A stretch of 64,000 nt of DNA, from the NCBI GenBank assembly GCA_964638635.1, contig CAZXAQ010000004.1, positions 1-64,000 of the forward strand. Reading direction: 5' to 3'. The notes beneath the pieces are model-generated. The model saw only the letters and a list, made by a program, of their open reading frames with translations, searched no databases and was not told the origin of the DNA. The DNA comes from SZUA-430 sp964638635. GTDB lineage: Bacteria > Pseudomonadota > Alphaproteobacteria > Micropepsales > Micropepsaceae. This document shows, piece by piece, positions 7,925 through 17,202 of this stretch. A program made the position numbers and the translations under genes. Positions within the stretch are counted from its first letter, which is position 1; every line of letters begins with the position of its first letter.

Positions 7925-9835
7925 ATGAAGACGTTTCGCGCCGCACTCATGCTCGGGTGCGCGATCGCGCTGGCAAGTTGCGGCGGATCCGATCAAAAGA
8001 CCACAGCCGGCAAAGGTACACCAGCCGAAGCCGACAAGTTCGTCGCCGAACTGAACGCCGACATCCGCAAGATGTCGCCCTATTGGCAAGCCGCCGCGTG
8101 GCTGCAGCAGACCTACATCACCGATGACTCGCAGCTGATCAATTCGCGCGCGAACGAAGAATATCTGAACTGGCAGTCCCGCCGCATCGAGGAGTCGAAA
8201 CGCTTCACCGGCGTCGAAGGTATGAGCTCCGACACGGCGCGCGCGATCATGCTGCTGAAGAACGTCGCCGCACCCGCGCCGAGCGATCCCGCACTGCAAG
8301 GCGAACTCGCGAAAATCCTGACCAAGATGGACGCGAACTACGGCTCCGGCAAATGGTGCCGCGGCGACAACGACTGCCTTGTCCTCGACGACATCGAGAA
8401 GATCATCGACGATCCGAACCAAACGCCGGAAGCGCGCGCCGCCGCCTGGAAGGGCTGGCAGGAAACCGCGCGGCCCATCCGAAAGGACTATCAACGCTTT
8501 GTCGAGCTGGTGAACCAAGGCGCCAAGGAAATGGGTTTCGCCGACGCCGGTGAGGTTTGGCGCGGCGGCTACGACATGACGCCGGCCGAATTCTCGGCCG
8601 AGACCGAGCGGCTCTGGGCCCAGGTCAAGCCGCTCTACAACGAGCTACACTGCTTCGTTCGCACGAAGCTAAACGCCAAATACGGTGACGCCGTTGTAAC
8701 GAAGACGGGCACAATCCCGTCGCATTTGCTCGGCAACATGTGGGCGCAACAGTGGAGCAACATCTACCCGCTCCTCGAACCCTACAAAGGCGTCGCGAGT
8801 CTCGACGTGACCGCCGCCCTCAAGAAGCAACGCGAAGCCTTGTTCAACGAGCTGCGCAAGACCGAGAAAACCTCGACGCCGATCGAGTTCGCGGAGGTCA
8901 GCCACAAGGCCGACGTCGCGATGTCGGTGAAGATGACGAAGGTTGCCGAGGACTTCTACGTCTCGCTCGGCATGCCGAAGCTGCCGGAGTCGTTCTGGAA
9001 GAAGTCGATGCTGACCCGCCCGCGCGACCGCGACGTCGTCTGTCACGCCAGCGCCTGGGACCTGAACATGGAAGGCGACGTGCGCATCAAGCAGTGCATC
9101 GAGCCGAACGAGGATCAGCTGACCACGATCCACCACGAACTCGGCCACATCTACTATGACCTGATGTACAACCCGCTGCCGCCGATGTTCCAGGGCGCGG
9201 CCCACGACGGCTTCCACGAAGCGATCGGCGACACGATCACGCTGTCGCTCACACCGGCGCATTTGAACAAGATCGGTCTCGTCCCGCCGCAAAAGCCGGA
9301 CCCCAAAGCCGTCATCAACTCGCAGATGAAATGGGCGCTCGACAAGATCGTGTTCCTGCCTTGGGGCAAGCTCGTCGATCAGTGGCGCTGGAAAGTCTTC
9401 TCCGGCGAGATCAAACCCGATCAATACAACGCCGGTTGGTGGAAGCTGCGCGAGGAGTATCAAGGCGTCTCAGCGCCGGTGCCGCGCACGGAAGAAGACT
9501 TCGATCCCGGCGCGAAGTACCACATCCCCGGCAACACGCCCTACACGCGTTACTTCCTGTCGTTCATCCTGCAGTTCCAATTCCAGAAGGCGCTGTGTGA
9601 AGCGTCGGGTCACAAGGGCCCGCTGCACGAGTGCGACGTTTACGGCAACAAAGAGGCCGGTGCGAAGTACATGGCGATGCTGCAAGCCGGCGCGTCCAAA
9701 CCATGGCCCGAAACGCTGGAGAAGCTCACCGGCGGCAAGCAGATGGATGGCTCGGCGTTGATCGAGTACTTCACGCCGCTCATGGGCTACCTCAAGGAAC
9801 AGAACCAAGGCCAAAGCTGCGGCTGGGGCAAATAA
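7925..9835 (+). CDS. M2 family metallopeptidase (ACE-like peptidyl-dipeptidase), lipoprotein
   Basis: A 636-residue zinc peptidase of family M2, related to angiotensin-converting enzyme. The HEXXH zinc motif is HELGH (H404, E405, H408). The third zinc ligand is the Glu of the downstream GFHEAIGD motif, 24 residues after the second His. The N-terminus MKTFRAALMLGCAIALASCGG is a lipoprotein signal with a lipobox Cys near residue 19, so the enzyme is probably periplasmic and membrane-tethered. The start was chosen because AAGGGG precedes ATG 7925; an in-frame upstream ATG adds 15 residues. It likely releases dipeptides from C-termini of peptides. The beta-propeller gene follows by 11 bp with its own GGAGG, so both are probably one transcript. 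Confidence 0.93.
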   Translation: MKTFRAALMLGCAIALASCGGSDQKTTAGKGTPAEADKFVAELNADIRKMSPYWQAAAWLQQTYITDDSQLINSRANEEYLNWQSRRIEESKRFTGVEGMSSDTARAIMLLKNVAAPAPSDPALQGELAKILTKMDANYGSGKWCRGDNDCLVLDDIEKIIDDPNQTPEARAAAWKGWQETARPIRKDYQRFVELVNQGAKEMGFADAGEVWRGGYDMTPAEFSAETERLWAQVKPLYNELHCFVRTKLNAKYGDAVVTKTGTIPSHLLGNMWAQQWSNIYPLLEPYKGVASLDVTAALKKQREALFNELRKTEKTSTPIEFAEVSHKADVAMSVKMTKVAEDFYVSLGMPKLPESFWKKSMLTRPRDRDVVCHASAWDLNMEGDVRIKQCIEPNEDQLTTIHHELGHIYYDLMYNPLPPMFQGAAHDGFHEAIGDTITLSLTPAHLNKIGLVPPQKPDPKAVINSQMKWALDKIVFLPWGKLVDQWRWKVFSGEIKPDQYNAGWWKLREEYQGVSAPVPRTEEDFDPGAKYHIPGNTPYTRYFLSFILQFQFQKALCEASGHKGPLHECDVYGNKEAGAKYMAMLQAGASKPWPETLEKLTGGKQMDGSALIEYFTPLMGYLKEQNQGQSCGWGK

Positions 9836-9846
9836 CCGGAGGATCA

Positions 9847-11799
9847 ATGCAAATACTCGGCGGAAGACTGCGCGGTACGGCTGTTGCCATCGCGATCGCG
9901 GCGACATGCGCCTTAAGCTCGACCACGTTCGCAACACCAGCTTCCGCCGAGAAAGTCCGAACGGCGCCCCACGCCACGATGACGCCGTTCGTCTCCGACC
10001 GGCAACTGAAGCGCTACCTGAAGCGCACGAGGCGCGCGCAACCCCAACCGGTGCCGACCATGGCGCCGCCGGCCCCACCGCCGCCTCCCCCCTCACCGTC
10101 CGCGCCGGCGACGACCACTGAGTCAAAATCCGCCGCCGGCGAAAGCATCACGAACACGCAAGTGGCGGGCGTCGACGAAGGCGGCATCGTCAAGATGCAC
10201 GGCGACACGATCGTCATCCTGCGCCGCGGCCGCCTGTTCACGGTCTCGACCCGCCGCGGCGATCTTCGCCCCATCGACTTCATCGACGCCTTCCCGCCCG
10301 GCACCGACGGCCGCGGCGCCTGGTACGACGAGATGCTCGTCGCCGGAAACCGCGTGATCGTGATCGGCTACAGCTACGCGCGCGGCGGCACGGAAATCAA
10401 TCGCTTCCGCATCGACAACGACGGCGGCCTCGAATTCGAAGATGCCTATCACCTGCGTTCGAACGACTACTATTCGTCGCGCAATTACGCCTCGCGACTG
10501 ATCGGCTCGACGCTGATCGTCTACTCGCCGCTCTACCTACCCTACGGCAGCGTCGACAATTTCGACTGGCTGCCCGGCGTCCGCCGCTGGACCGGCGACG
10601 CAAAGCGCCCGTTCAGCCGCATCGTTCGCGCGCGCGAGATCTACCTGCCCGAAAACCTGCGCGATCCCTACAACGCCGACATCCAGGCGCTGCACACGGT
10701 GACATCGTGCGACCTCGCCGCGCCGGTGCTGCGCTGCCGCGCGCAAAGCGTCTTGGGCCCTGCAGGCCGCACATTCTTCGTGTCCGCAAACGCCGTCTAT
10801 GTCTGGGTCAACAACAACCGCTACTACGCGGAGGAAAGCGGCAAGAGCCCCTCGTCGATGCTCTACCGCCTGCCGCTGAACGGCGGCCGTCCGTCGGCGA
10901 TCGGCACGCGCGGCGCGCCGGTCGACCAGTTCGCCTTCCGCGAAGATTGGAACGAAGGCATCTTGAACGTACTCGTGCGCAGCGACGGCGGCGGCGATGC
11001 GATGTGGAACCCGGAATTCTCAAGCGGCTCCATCGCCCTGCTCCGCTTGCCCCTCTGGGCCTTCGGCGATGGCGACGACGACGCCCGTCAGAGTTACTAT
11101 CGCAAACTCCCCAAACCCAGCGGCGACAGTTACTACACGATGCAAAACCGCTTCGTCGGCGCTTATGTGCTCTACGGCGCCGGCAACAGTTGGGGTCGCC
11201 CGCGCGGTGCGCTGTCGACGCTGGTCGTGGCACCTGTGCGCGGTGGCGAAGTGGCACAGTTCGAACTCAAACACGGCGTCGACCGCATCGAGGCCTTGGG
11301 CAACAACGCCGTCGTCGTTGGCGCGGACGCAAGCGACCTGCACTTCCAAGCCGTCGAACTCACCGCGCCGCAATCGCCCGTGATCGGCGAGCGCTACACG
11401 CTGGAGCGCGCCTCTCAAGGCGAAACGCGCAGCCACGGCTTCTTCTTCAAGCCGGACCCCTACGACAACCATGGTGCCGACAACGGCATTCTGGCGCTTC
11501 CCATCGCGCGCGCGGCACGCCCGGGCGCGAGCCAACTTGTCGAAAGCTCGGCCGCCATCACATTCCTGCGCCGCATCGACCGCGAATTCGCCCCAATAGG
11601 TGAACTCTTCGCCGACGACGGCCGCGTCGTCGACGATCAGTGCCAAGCCTCCTGCGTCGATTGGTACGGCAATGCGCGTCCCATCTTCTTGAGCAACCGC
11701 ACGCTCGCGCTGATGGGTTACGAACTCGTCGAAGGCGACCTGACCTCGAACGGCATCAAGGAAAAGCGCCGCATCAACTTCGCGCCGGGCGCGCGTTAG
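9847..11799 (+). CDS. secreted beta-propeller domain protein
   Basis: A 650-residue exported protein. It has an N-terminal signal (about residues 1-34, ...FATPASAEK), a Pro-rich linker (PPAPPPPPPSPSAP) near residues 75-90, then the family hallmark TNTQVAGVDEGGIVKMHGD that starts the C-terminal beta-propeller domain class (Beta_propel). The large beta-rich remainder with repeated DYYSSRNYASRLIGSTLIVY-like blades fits. Function is not established for the family; a periplasmic or surface protein is likely. GGAGGATCA is directly before the ATG, 11 bp after the M2 peptidase stop, suggesting an operon. Its stop overlaps the convergent gene by TTAG. Confidence 0.85.
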   Translation: MQILGGRLRGTAVAIAIAATCALSSTTFATPASAEKVRTAPHATMTPFVSDRQLKRYLKRTRRAQPQPVPTMAPPAPPPPPPSPSAPATTTESKSAAGESITNTQVAGVDEGGIVKMHGDTIVILRRGRLFTVSTRRGDLRPIDFIDAFPPGTDGRGAWYDEMLVAGNRVIVIGYSYARGGTEINRFRIDNDGGLEFEDAYHLRSNDYYSSRNYASRLIGSTLIVYSPLYLPYGSVDNFDWLPGVRRWTGDAKRPFSRIVRAREIYLPENLRDPYNADIQALHTVTSCDLAAPVLRCRAQSVLGPAGRTFFVSANAVYVWVNNNRYYAEESGKSPSSMLYRLPLNGGRPSAIGTRGAPVDQFAFREDWNEGILNVLVRSDGGGDAMWNPEFSSGSIALLRLPLWAFGDGDDDARQSYYRKLPKPSGDSYYTMQNRFVGAYVLYGAGNSWGRPRGALSTLVVAPVRGGEVAQFELKHGVDRIEALGNNAVVVGADASDLHFQAVELTAPQSPVIGERYTLERASQGETRSHGFFFKPDPYDNHGADNGILALPIARAARPGASQLVESSAAITFLRRIDREFAPIGELFADDGRVVDDQCQASCVDWYGNARPIFLSNRTLALMGYELVEGDLTSNGIKEKRRINFAPGAR

Positions 11800-13271
11800 A
11801 GCCCGCGCGAATTGGCGATCGTGAACGGCAGGGGAATCGAGCGCGCATAAGGCGCAATCGCCTCCTGCACCGACGCGGTCGCCACCAGCGCCCGCATGCG
11901 ATAGCGCAGATCGCTCTGATCGGCGACCGGCTTAATCGGGTCGGCATAAAGCTGCGCCAGCATGATCGCCGACGCGCGCAGCTCCGGCTTCTGGAACATC
12001 GAAGCCAACACGGCGGCGGCCTTGTCCTTCTGCCCCGTGCACACAAAGGCGTCGAACGCGTCCACCGGCGCTTGATCTTTCATCGCCTCAAGCGCGGCCA
12101 ACGCATCGTCGCGCTTTTCCGTGCGGCCGATGTCGTGCGCCGCGCACACCGTCGCCTTCAGCACCGAAGGCGTCCGCGCCTCGCCTTCCAGCGTGCCCAG
12201 CAACTGCAGCGCACCGTCGTCGTCGCCGGTCACGTCAAGAACCTGGGCGATCGCCACCCGAAGCGCGATCGAAAGCGACGGCTCTTCCTTCAACAACGCA
12301 CGCGCCGTGCGCCGTGCCGCCCACGCCTGATCGAGATCGGCATACGCGTTCGCAATCTCAAGCCGTAGCGCCGGCCCCGCGGGCCTCTTTTCGCGCCGCG
12401 CCTGCTCGACGGCATGCAGCCCCAGCCGCACCGCTTCGTCCGCCTTCCCGATCACGCGCAGCGAACGCATCACGTTCAACCAATCCGTCGTCGTGAGCGA
12501 CGCTTGTTCCAGCTGCAGCTGCAACCCGCGCTCCACGCGCGCGACCAGCGCACCCGGCGCCATCAGTGCGCGCACACTCGGATGGCTCCAAATCGGTTCG
12601 AACGCCTTGTCGGTCAGCACGACGCTCAAGATCGACGGCGTCTCCAACGCCTCCGTCTGCCGCGCCGCGTCTTCCACCCGGCGCTGGCCGACCAGCATAC
12701 CGATGTAGCGCAAGCGCAGCGTATCGGGCACGCGCTGTCCGGAAGGCCCGCTGTAACGCCCCTCGACCAAGCGCACGATCAGTTTGTCGCGCACCGCACC
12801 GTCGCCGAGCGAAGACACGATGCCTTCGACCACCGCCGGACGCAGGCGGTTGACCATGATGAAGTCTTCTTCCTCAAGATCGAGGATCGCAGCCGCCGCT
12901 TGGTCGTGTTTCCCGGCCGTGGTCAGGATCGCAACCAACGACGCCCACGTGTAGCCGTTCGGGCTCGCCGCGTAGCGTTCGCGAACGACCTTCTCCGCAT
13001 CGCCCGCTTTGCCGAGCCCAGTTAGCGCGCGCGCCTTCAGATAAGCGGCCCAATCGCCGTCCGCCGCCGAGAGCCCACCGTCGTTGATGGCCCCGGCAAC
13101 CAGATCGAGCGCAAACGCATAGCGCCCGTCGTCGATCGCGCCGGCCGCGCGCTCAAGCCGCGTGTCGGCAACCATGGCGACCTGCACCGGCACGGGCGCA
13201 GGCGCGGCCTTCGCCACGGGCGGCTGCGCCGCCGCCACCGAAGTCGCGACAATCATCCAAACGCCAAGCAC
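11796..13271 (-). CDS. exported TPR-like helical repeat protein of unknown function
   Basis: About 491 residues with an N-terminal hydrophobic stretch (VLGVWMIVATSVAAA) that looks like a signal peptide, an Ala/Pro linker, then helical TPR-like repeats throughout (e.g. AAYLKARALTGLGKAGDAEKVV, EIANAYADLDQAWAARRTARAL, LNVMRSLRVIGKADEAVRLG). A periplasmic scaffold role is inferred. The start is uncertain: GTG at 13271 or TTG at 13289 are both possible; further upstream in-frame starts overlap the divergent aquaporin promoter. It is convergent with the beta-propeller gene, sharing TTAG. Confidence 0.7.
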   Translation of the reverse strand: MLGVWMIVATSVAAAQPPVAKAAPAPVPVQVAMVADTRLERAAGAIDDGRYAFALDLVAGAINDGGLSAADGDWAAYLKARALTGLGKAGDAEKVVRERYAASPNGYTWASLVAILTTAGKHDQAAAAILDLEEEDFIMVNRLRPAVVEGIVSSLGDGAVRDKLIVRLVEGRYSGPSGQRVPDTLRLRYIGMLVGQRRVEDAARQTEALETPSILSVVLTDKAFEPIWSHPSVRALMAPGALVARVERGLQLQLEQASLTTTDWLNVMRSLRVIGKADEAVRLGLHAVEQARREKRPAGPALRLEIANAYADLDQAWAARRTARALLKEEPSLSIALRVAIAQVLDVTGDDDGALQLLGTLEGEARTPSVLKATVCAAHDIGRTEKRDDALAALEAMKDQAPVDAFDAFVCTGQKDKAAAVLASMFQKPELRASAIMLAQLYADPIKPVADQSDLRYRMRALVATASVQEAIAPYARSIPLPFTIANSRGL

Positions 13272-13417
13272 GTTAACGTCGATCCCCAAGCCCCCAGCCG
13301 AGCATAACAAATCCCGCTGCGCTTTGCGTTCCCAAAGCCGTGCGGTCGACAAACCCTGTGTCCTGACGGACACTTTCCCCTACGGCGCGAATCGGCGCCG
13401 TTTTGAGGGGAAACACC

Positions 13418-14113
13418 ATGGATATAGGTCGCAAAATGGCTGCCGAATTCATCGGCACGTTTTGGCTTGTCTTGGGCGGCTGCGGCAGCGCCGTCATCGC
13501 CGCCGCCTTCCCGCAGGTCGGCATCGGGCTCTTGGGCGTCTCGTTCGCGTTCGGCTTAACCGTCCTGACCGGCGCCTACACGTTCGGTCACATCTCGGGC
13601 GGCCACTTCAATCCCGCCGTCACCGCAGGGCTGTGGGCCGGCGGACGGTTTCCGGTGAATGAGATCCTGCCCTACTGGGCCTCGCAAGTGCTGGGCGCCA
13701 TTTCGGGCGCGGGGATGCTCTACCTGATCGCCTCCAGTGCGCCGAGCTTCGATCCGACGGCCGGTTTCGCCTCCAACGGCTACGGCGAACACTCGCCCGG
13801 CGGCTACAGCCTGGCCTCCGGCGCTATCGCCGAGGCGCTGCTGACGGCCATGTTCCTCCTGATCATCCTGGGCACGACGGGCAAGAAAGCCCCGCCAGGC
13901 TTCGCCCCGATCGCGATCGGCCTGGCACTGACGCTGATCCACCTGATCAGCATTCCGGTCACGAACACGTCGGTGAACCCGGCGCGCAGCACGGGCCCTG
14001 CAGTCTTCGTCGGCGGCTGGGCGTTGGAGCAACTTTGGCTGTTCTGGGTCGCGCCGCTCATCGGCGCCGTCGCAGCAGGCTTCTTCAACCGCTGGCTCAA
14101 CGAAGAGAAATAG
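13418..14113 (+). CDS. aqpZ: aquaporin Z
   Basis: A 231-residue MIP-family channel with six membrane helices and both half-helix NPA motifs: SGGHFNPAVT after helix 2 and NTSVNPARSTGP after helix 5. The Arg after the second NPA and the aromatic/His positions (FIGTFWLVLGGCGSA in helix 1) match water-selective AqpZ rather than glycerol facilitators. It allows rapid water flux across the inner membrane. The ATG follows GAGGGGAAACACC. It is divergent from the TPR-like gene. Confidence 0.95.
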   Translation: MDIGRKMAAEFIGTFWLVLGGCGSAVIAAAFPQVGIGLLGVSFAFGLTVLTGAYTFGHISGGHFNPAVTAGLWAGGRFPVNEILPYWASQVLGAISGAGMLYLIASSAPSFDPTAGFASNGYGEHSPGGYSLASGAIAEALLTAMFLLIILGTTGKKAPPGFAPIAIGLALTLIHLISIPVTNTSVNPARSTGPAVFVGGWALEQLWLFWVAPLIGAVAAGFFNRWLNEEK

Positions 14114-14120
14114 ACGGACA

Positions 14121-14163
14121 AAAAAGAAGCCGGTATGCGGCTGGGGAGCGGCGCATACCGGCT
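14121..14163 (-). terminator. intrinsic terminator, best oriented for the minus strand
   Basis: A perfect 12-bp stem AGCCGGTATGCG / CGCATACCGGCT (14128-14139 with 14152-14163) lies between aqpZ and the convergent DUF3667 gene. On the minus strand it is followed by TTCTTTTTTG, a good T-tract, so it probably terminates the minus-strand transcript; the stem may also protect the aqpZ mRNA end. Nothing else is seen in 14164-14309. Confidence 0.75.
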
Positions 14164-14309
14164 GGTCCGTCACCATGCGCGAGGCAAAAGCACATGGCTT
14201 CTTCGAGTGCTGAGGACTTCTCGCCGTGTGGTCATCCGGCGCAGGGGTACTATCGCAAAGTGAAGTTTGCGCCACCCTTTCCGCCGGGTGAAAAGCGCGT
14301 AACGAAGGC

Positions 14310-15320
14310 TCAGACTTCCGACAGGGCCATGGCGAACGCGATGCTGAGCCCGGCGGTCAGAATGATCGAATAGACCAGCAAAAGCGCCACAAACTTGATG
14401 GACGTCAGCCACCAGCTGCGGCCGTAAACCCGGTACATGGCCATCCAAAGATAGATCGCCAAAATCAACCATACCGACCACAAGAACCCGGCGTCGCCCA
14501 GAATGGCCACGGCGAGCGCCACAAGCGACAACGCCACGAACAGAACGGTGTGGATGTGCGTCGAAAACACCAGATGTTCGATCAGGAACACCCTGGGCCA
14601 CCAATGTATCAAGGCCAGCAAAAGCGCGAACACCGGCACAAGCACCAACATCAACCGCGGCAGCCATACGTTCAGCGGCGCGTTCAGTTTGATCGGATCG
14701 GCCAACGCCCGCTCATAACCTTCCTGGATGCGTTTGGCCTTCTCGCCGATCCACACGCCCCACTCGGCTTCGTCCGGATCGGTGCTCTTGGTCTCGACCT
14801 TGATCTCGTCGGTAACGTTCAAGACGTTGCGCTTTTGCTCCTCGGTCAGCTTTACGTGTTCGACCGCGCCGGCAGGCACGAAGAACTCCATCGTGACCAC
14901 ATCCATTTTCTGTTCGTTCTTGATCACGATCTGGCCGCTCGCTTCCTTTTTCATGGCTTCGATCGCTTCCGGCGGCAATTCGGCGAGCGACACGGATTTG
15001 ACCTTGAAAGCGACCATCGCAAGCCCGGTCAGTTGCAGCGTCAGGAAGAACACGACGGACGCGATCACGAACAGCCGAAACGGCGGTAGCAGCGAAGCAC
15101 GCTTGCCCTCGTTGTAGCGGCGCGTGAACTCGCCGGGTTCCGCGAACAGCAACCAGATCGTACGAAACGCGCGCGAGTCGTAGCCGAAGACGGAATCCAG
15201 GAACTCGCCGAAGATCCACCAGAACGGCCGATGATAGTCCGACGCCTTCTGCCCGCAGTTCGAGCAGTAAGGCCCGTTCAACGCCGTCCCACAATTGGCG
15301 CACTCCGGCATTGCGGCCAT
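14310..15320 (-). CDS. DUF3667 domain membrane protein with zinc ribbon
   Basis: A 336-residue protein that starts with a CxxC...CxxC zinc ribbon (CANCGTALNGPYCSNCG, residues 6-22), followed by the DUF3667 region (FWWIFGEFLDSVFGYDSRAF, EGKRASLLPPFRLFVIAS) leading into the first membrane helix. A large soluble, probably periplasmic, segment and a cluster of about four C-terminal membrane helices follow. The role is unknown. The ATG at 15320 is preceded by GGGGGAG at 8 nt; an upstream frame extension lacks support. It is the last gene before a terminator and may be co-transcribed with ychF. Confidence 0.82.
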   Translation of the reverse strand: MAAMPECANCGTALNGPYCSNCGQKASDYHRPFWWIFGEFLDSVFGYDSRAFRTIWLLFAEPGEFTRRYNEGKRASLLPPFRLFVIASVVFFLTLQLTGLAMVAFKVKSVSLAELPPEAIEAMKKEASGQIVIKNEQKMDVVTMEFFVPAGAVEHVKLTEEQKRNVLNVTDEIKVETKSTDPDEAEWGVWIGEKAKRIQEGYERALADPIKLNAPLNVWLPRLMLVLVPVFALLLALIHWWPRVFLIEHLVFSTHIHTVLFVALSLVALAVAILGDAGFLWSVWLILAIYLWMAMYRVYGRSWWLTSIKFVALLLVYSIILTAGLSIAFAMALSEV

Positions 15321-15401
15321 GGCAGCAACTCCCCCGGGGGCCATTATCCACGCCAGGCCCGGCAGGAGCAACTTTCGCCGCAGACAGAGTAAATCGATGC
15401 C

Positions 15402-16499
15402 CTAGGTGTTGAAGCGGAAGTGCATCACGTCGCCGTCCTGGACGACGTAATCCTTACCTTCCAACCGGAACTTGCCCGCGTCTTTGGCGCCGGCCTCGCC
15501 GTTGTTCGCGACGTAATCGTCGTAGGCGATCGTCTCCGCGCGGATGAACCCCTTCTCGAAGTCCGTATGGATGACCCCCGCCGCCTGTGGCGCCCGCGCG
15601 CCCGTATGCACCGTCCAAGCCCGCGCCTCCTTCGGCCCCACCGTAAAGAACGTAAGCAAATGCAGCAGCGAATACCCGGCACGGATGAGACGGTTCAAAC
15701 CTGGCTCCTCAAGTCCCAGCGTCGCCAGAAAGTCGTCGCGCTCCGCCGCAGCGAGCTGCGCGATCTCCGACTCGATCTTCGCCGAAATCACGACGAACGC
15801 CGCCCCTTCTGCCTTCGCGCGCTCTTCGACCCGCTTAGAATGCGCATTGCCTGTGGCCGCAGAACCTTCATCGACATTCGCGACATAGACGATGGGTTTT
15901 GCCGTCAGGAGCTGCAGCATCTCGAACAGCGGCCGCTGCTCGTCCGTGATCTTCGCAAGGCGCGCCGGCTTGCCATCGCGCAACAGCGGCAACACCGCCG
16001 ACATCACGTCGAACTGAGCCTTCGCTTCTTTGTCGCCTTGCTTGGCCTTCTTCTCGGCCGCCGGCGCGCGCTTCTCCAGGCTATCCAGGTCGGCGAGCAT
16101 CAACTCCGTCTCGACTGTCTCCGCATCCGCCAACGGATCGATCCGGTTCTCGACATGCGTCACGTCACCATCGTCGAAACAGCGCAGCACATAGGCGACC
16201 GCGTCAACTTCGCGAATATGCGACAGGAACTGGTTGCCCAGCCCTTCGCCCTTCGACGCGCCGCGCACCAGCCCCGCGATATCGACGAACGTCAGACGCG
16301 TCGGAATGATCTGCGCCGACTTCCCGATCTTCGCGAGCGTATCCAGCCGCGGATCCGGCACCGCGACTTCACCGACGTTCGGTTCGATCGTACAGAACGG
16401 ATAGTTCGCCGCCTGCGCCGCCGCCGTTTGCGTCAGCGCATTGAACAGCGTGGACTTGCCCACATTCGGCAACCCGACGATGCCGCACTTGAAACCCAT
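15402..16499 (-). CDS. ychF: redox-regulated ribosome-binding ATPase YchF
   Basis: A 365-residue Obg-family P-loop protein. Visible are the P-loop GLPNVGKSTLFNAL, the G3-like DIAGLVRGASKGEGLGN, and the altered NxxE-type G4 region (YVANVDE) that gives this family ATP preference over GTP. The C-terminal TGS-like domain carries the conserved FFTVGPKEARAWTVHTGARAPQ run and ends in GDVMHFRFNT. It acts on ribosomes in translation and stress response. It follows pth by 5 bp; pth-ychF is a conserved pair in Proteobacteria. Confidence 0.97.
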   Translation of the reverse strand: MGFKCGIVGLPNVGKSTLFNALTQTAAAQAANYPFCTIEPNVGEVAVPDPRLDTLAKIGKSAQIIPTRLTFVDIAGLVRGASKGEGLGNQFLSHIREVDAVAYVLRCFDDGDVTHVENRIDPLADAETVETELMLADLDSLEKRAPAAEKKAKQGDKEAKAQFDVMSAVLPLLRDGKPARLAKITDEQRPLFEMLQLLTAKPIVYVANVDEGSAATGNAHSKRVEERAKAEGAAFVVISAKIESEIAQLAAAERDDFLATLGLEEPGLNRLIRAGYSLLHLLTFFTVGPKEARAWTVHTGARAPQAAGVIHTDFEKGFIRAETIAYDDYVANNGEAGAKDAGKFRLEGKDYVVQDGDVMHFRFNT

Positions 16500-16504
16500 G
16501 ATAC

Positions 16505-17128
16505 TCAGTCCTTCGTTTTTTCCGGCGGCTTCGGTTTGATTTCGCGCGGCGGCTGCGTCAGCAGCGCAATCTTGTTCATGAACCCGGCCCCGTCGCCGTC
16601 GGCGATGAACGTCGCCGCCTGCGCAATCGCATCAAGCAACGGATCGACCCACACGCGATCAGCCTTCGTGAAATTGCCGAGCACGTGCCCGGTCACGCGC
16701 TCCTTCTCGCCCGGATGCCCGATGCCGATCCGCACGCGCCAGTAGTCGTTGCCCGCATGCGCCGAGATCGAGCGCAAACCGTTATGCCCCGCGTTCCCGC
16801 CACCCTGCTTCACGCGCACCTTACCTGCCGCCAGATCGAGCTCGTCATAGAGCACCCAAACCTGCTCGATCGGAATCTTGTGAAAGGCCACCGCGTCCTG
16901 CACCGCCGTGCCGCTCTCGTTCATGTAGGTCGCGGGCTTTAAGATGAGCGCCTTCGCCGCACCGGCTTTGCCCTTGAGCACACCTTCGCGAACCTGCCCG
17001 CGAAACTTCACGCGCGACGGCGAAAACCCGTGCGCGTTCGCAATCGCGTCAACCGCCATGAATCCGACATTGTGGCGGTGGTTCTGATAGGCCTCGCCCG
17101 GATTGCCGAGACCGACGATGAGCAACAT
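16505..17128 (-). CDS. pth: peptidyl-tRNA hydrolase
   Basis: A 207-residue enzyme that cleaves peptidyl-tRNA released from stalled ribosomes. Motifs: LLIVGLGNPGEAYQNHRHNV with the catalytic His/Asn region (His in HRHNVGF), KPATYMNESG with the substrate-binding Asn, and KQGGGNAGHNGLRSI. The catalytic Asp lies in the VLYDELDL run. GTG at 17131 is the alternative start directly before ATG 17128. It sits between rplY and ychF in the same direction, a common order. Confidence 0.96.
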   Translation of the reverse strand: MLLIVGLGNPGEAYQNHRHNVGFMAVDAIANAHGFSPSRVKFRGQVREGVLKGKAGAAKALILKPATYMNESGTAVQDAVAFHKIPIEQVWVLYDELDLAAGKVRVKQGGGNAGHNGLRSISAHAGNDYWRVRIGIGHPGEKERVTGHVLGNFTKADRVWVDPLLDAIAQAATFIADGDGAGFMNKIALLTQPPREIKPKPPEKTKD

Positions 17129-17202
17129 CACCTGAAACCGTCATGTGCAAACGGCCGCCAATTCGCGTTGGCGGCCGCCGCAATGCAATGGAGCAGTCGC
17201 GC

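Noticed and set aside
14128..14163. Hairpin as plus-strand terminator of aqpZ
   Set aside because: No T-tract follows on the plus strand; the T-run is on the minus-strand side, so the element was assigned to the opposite strand.
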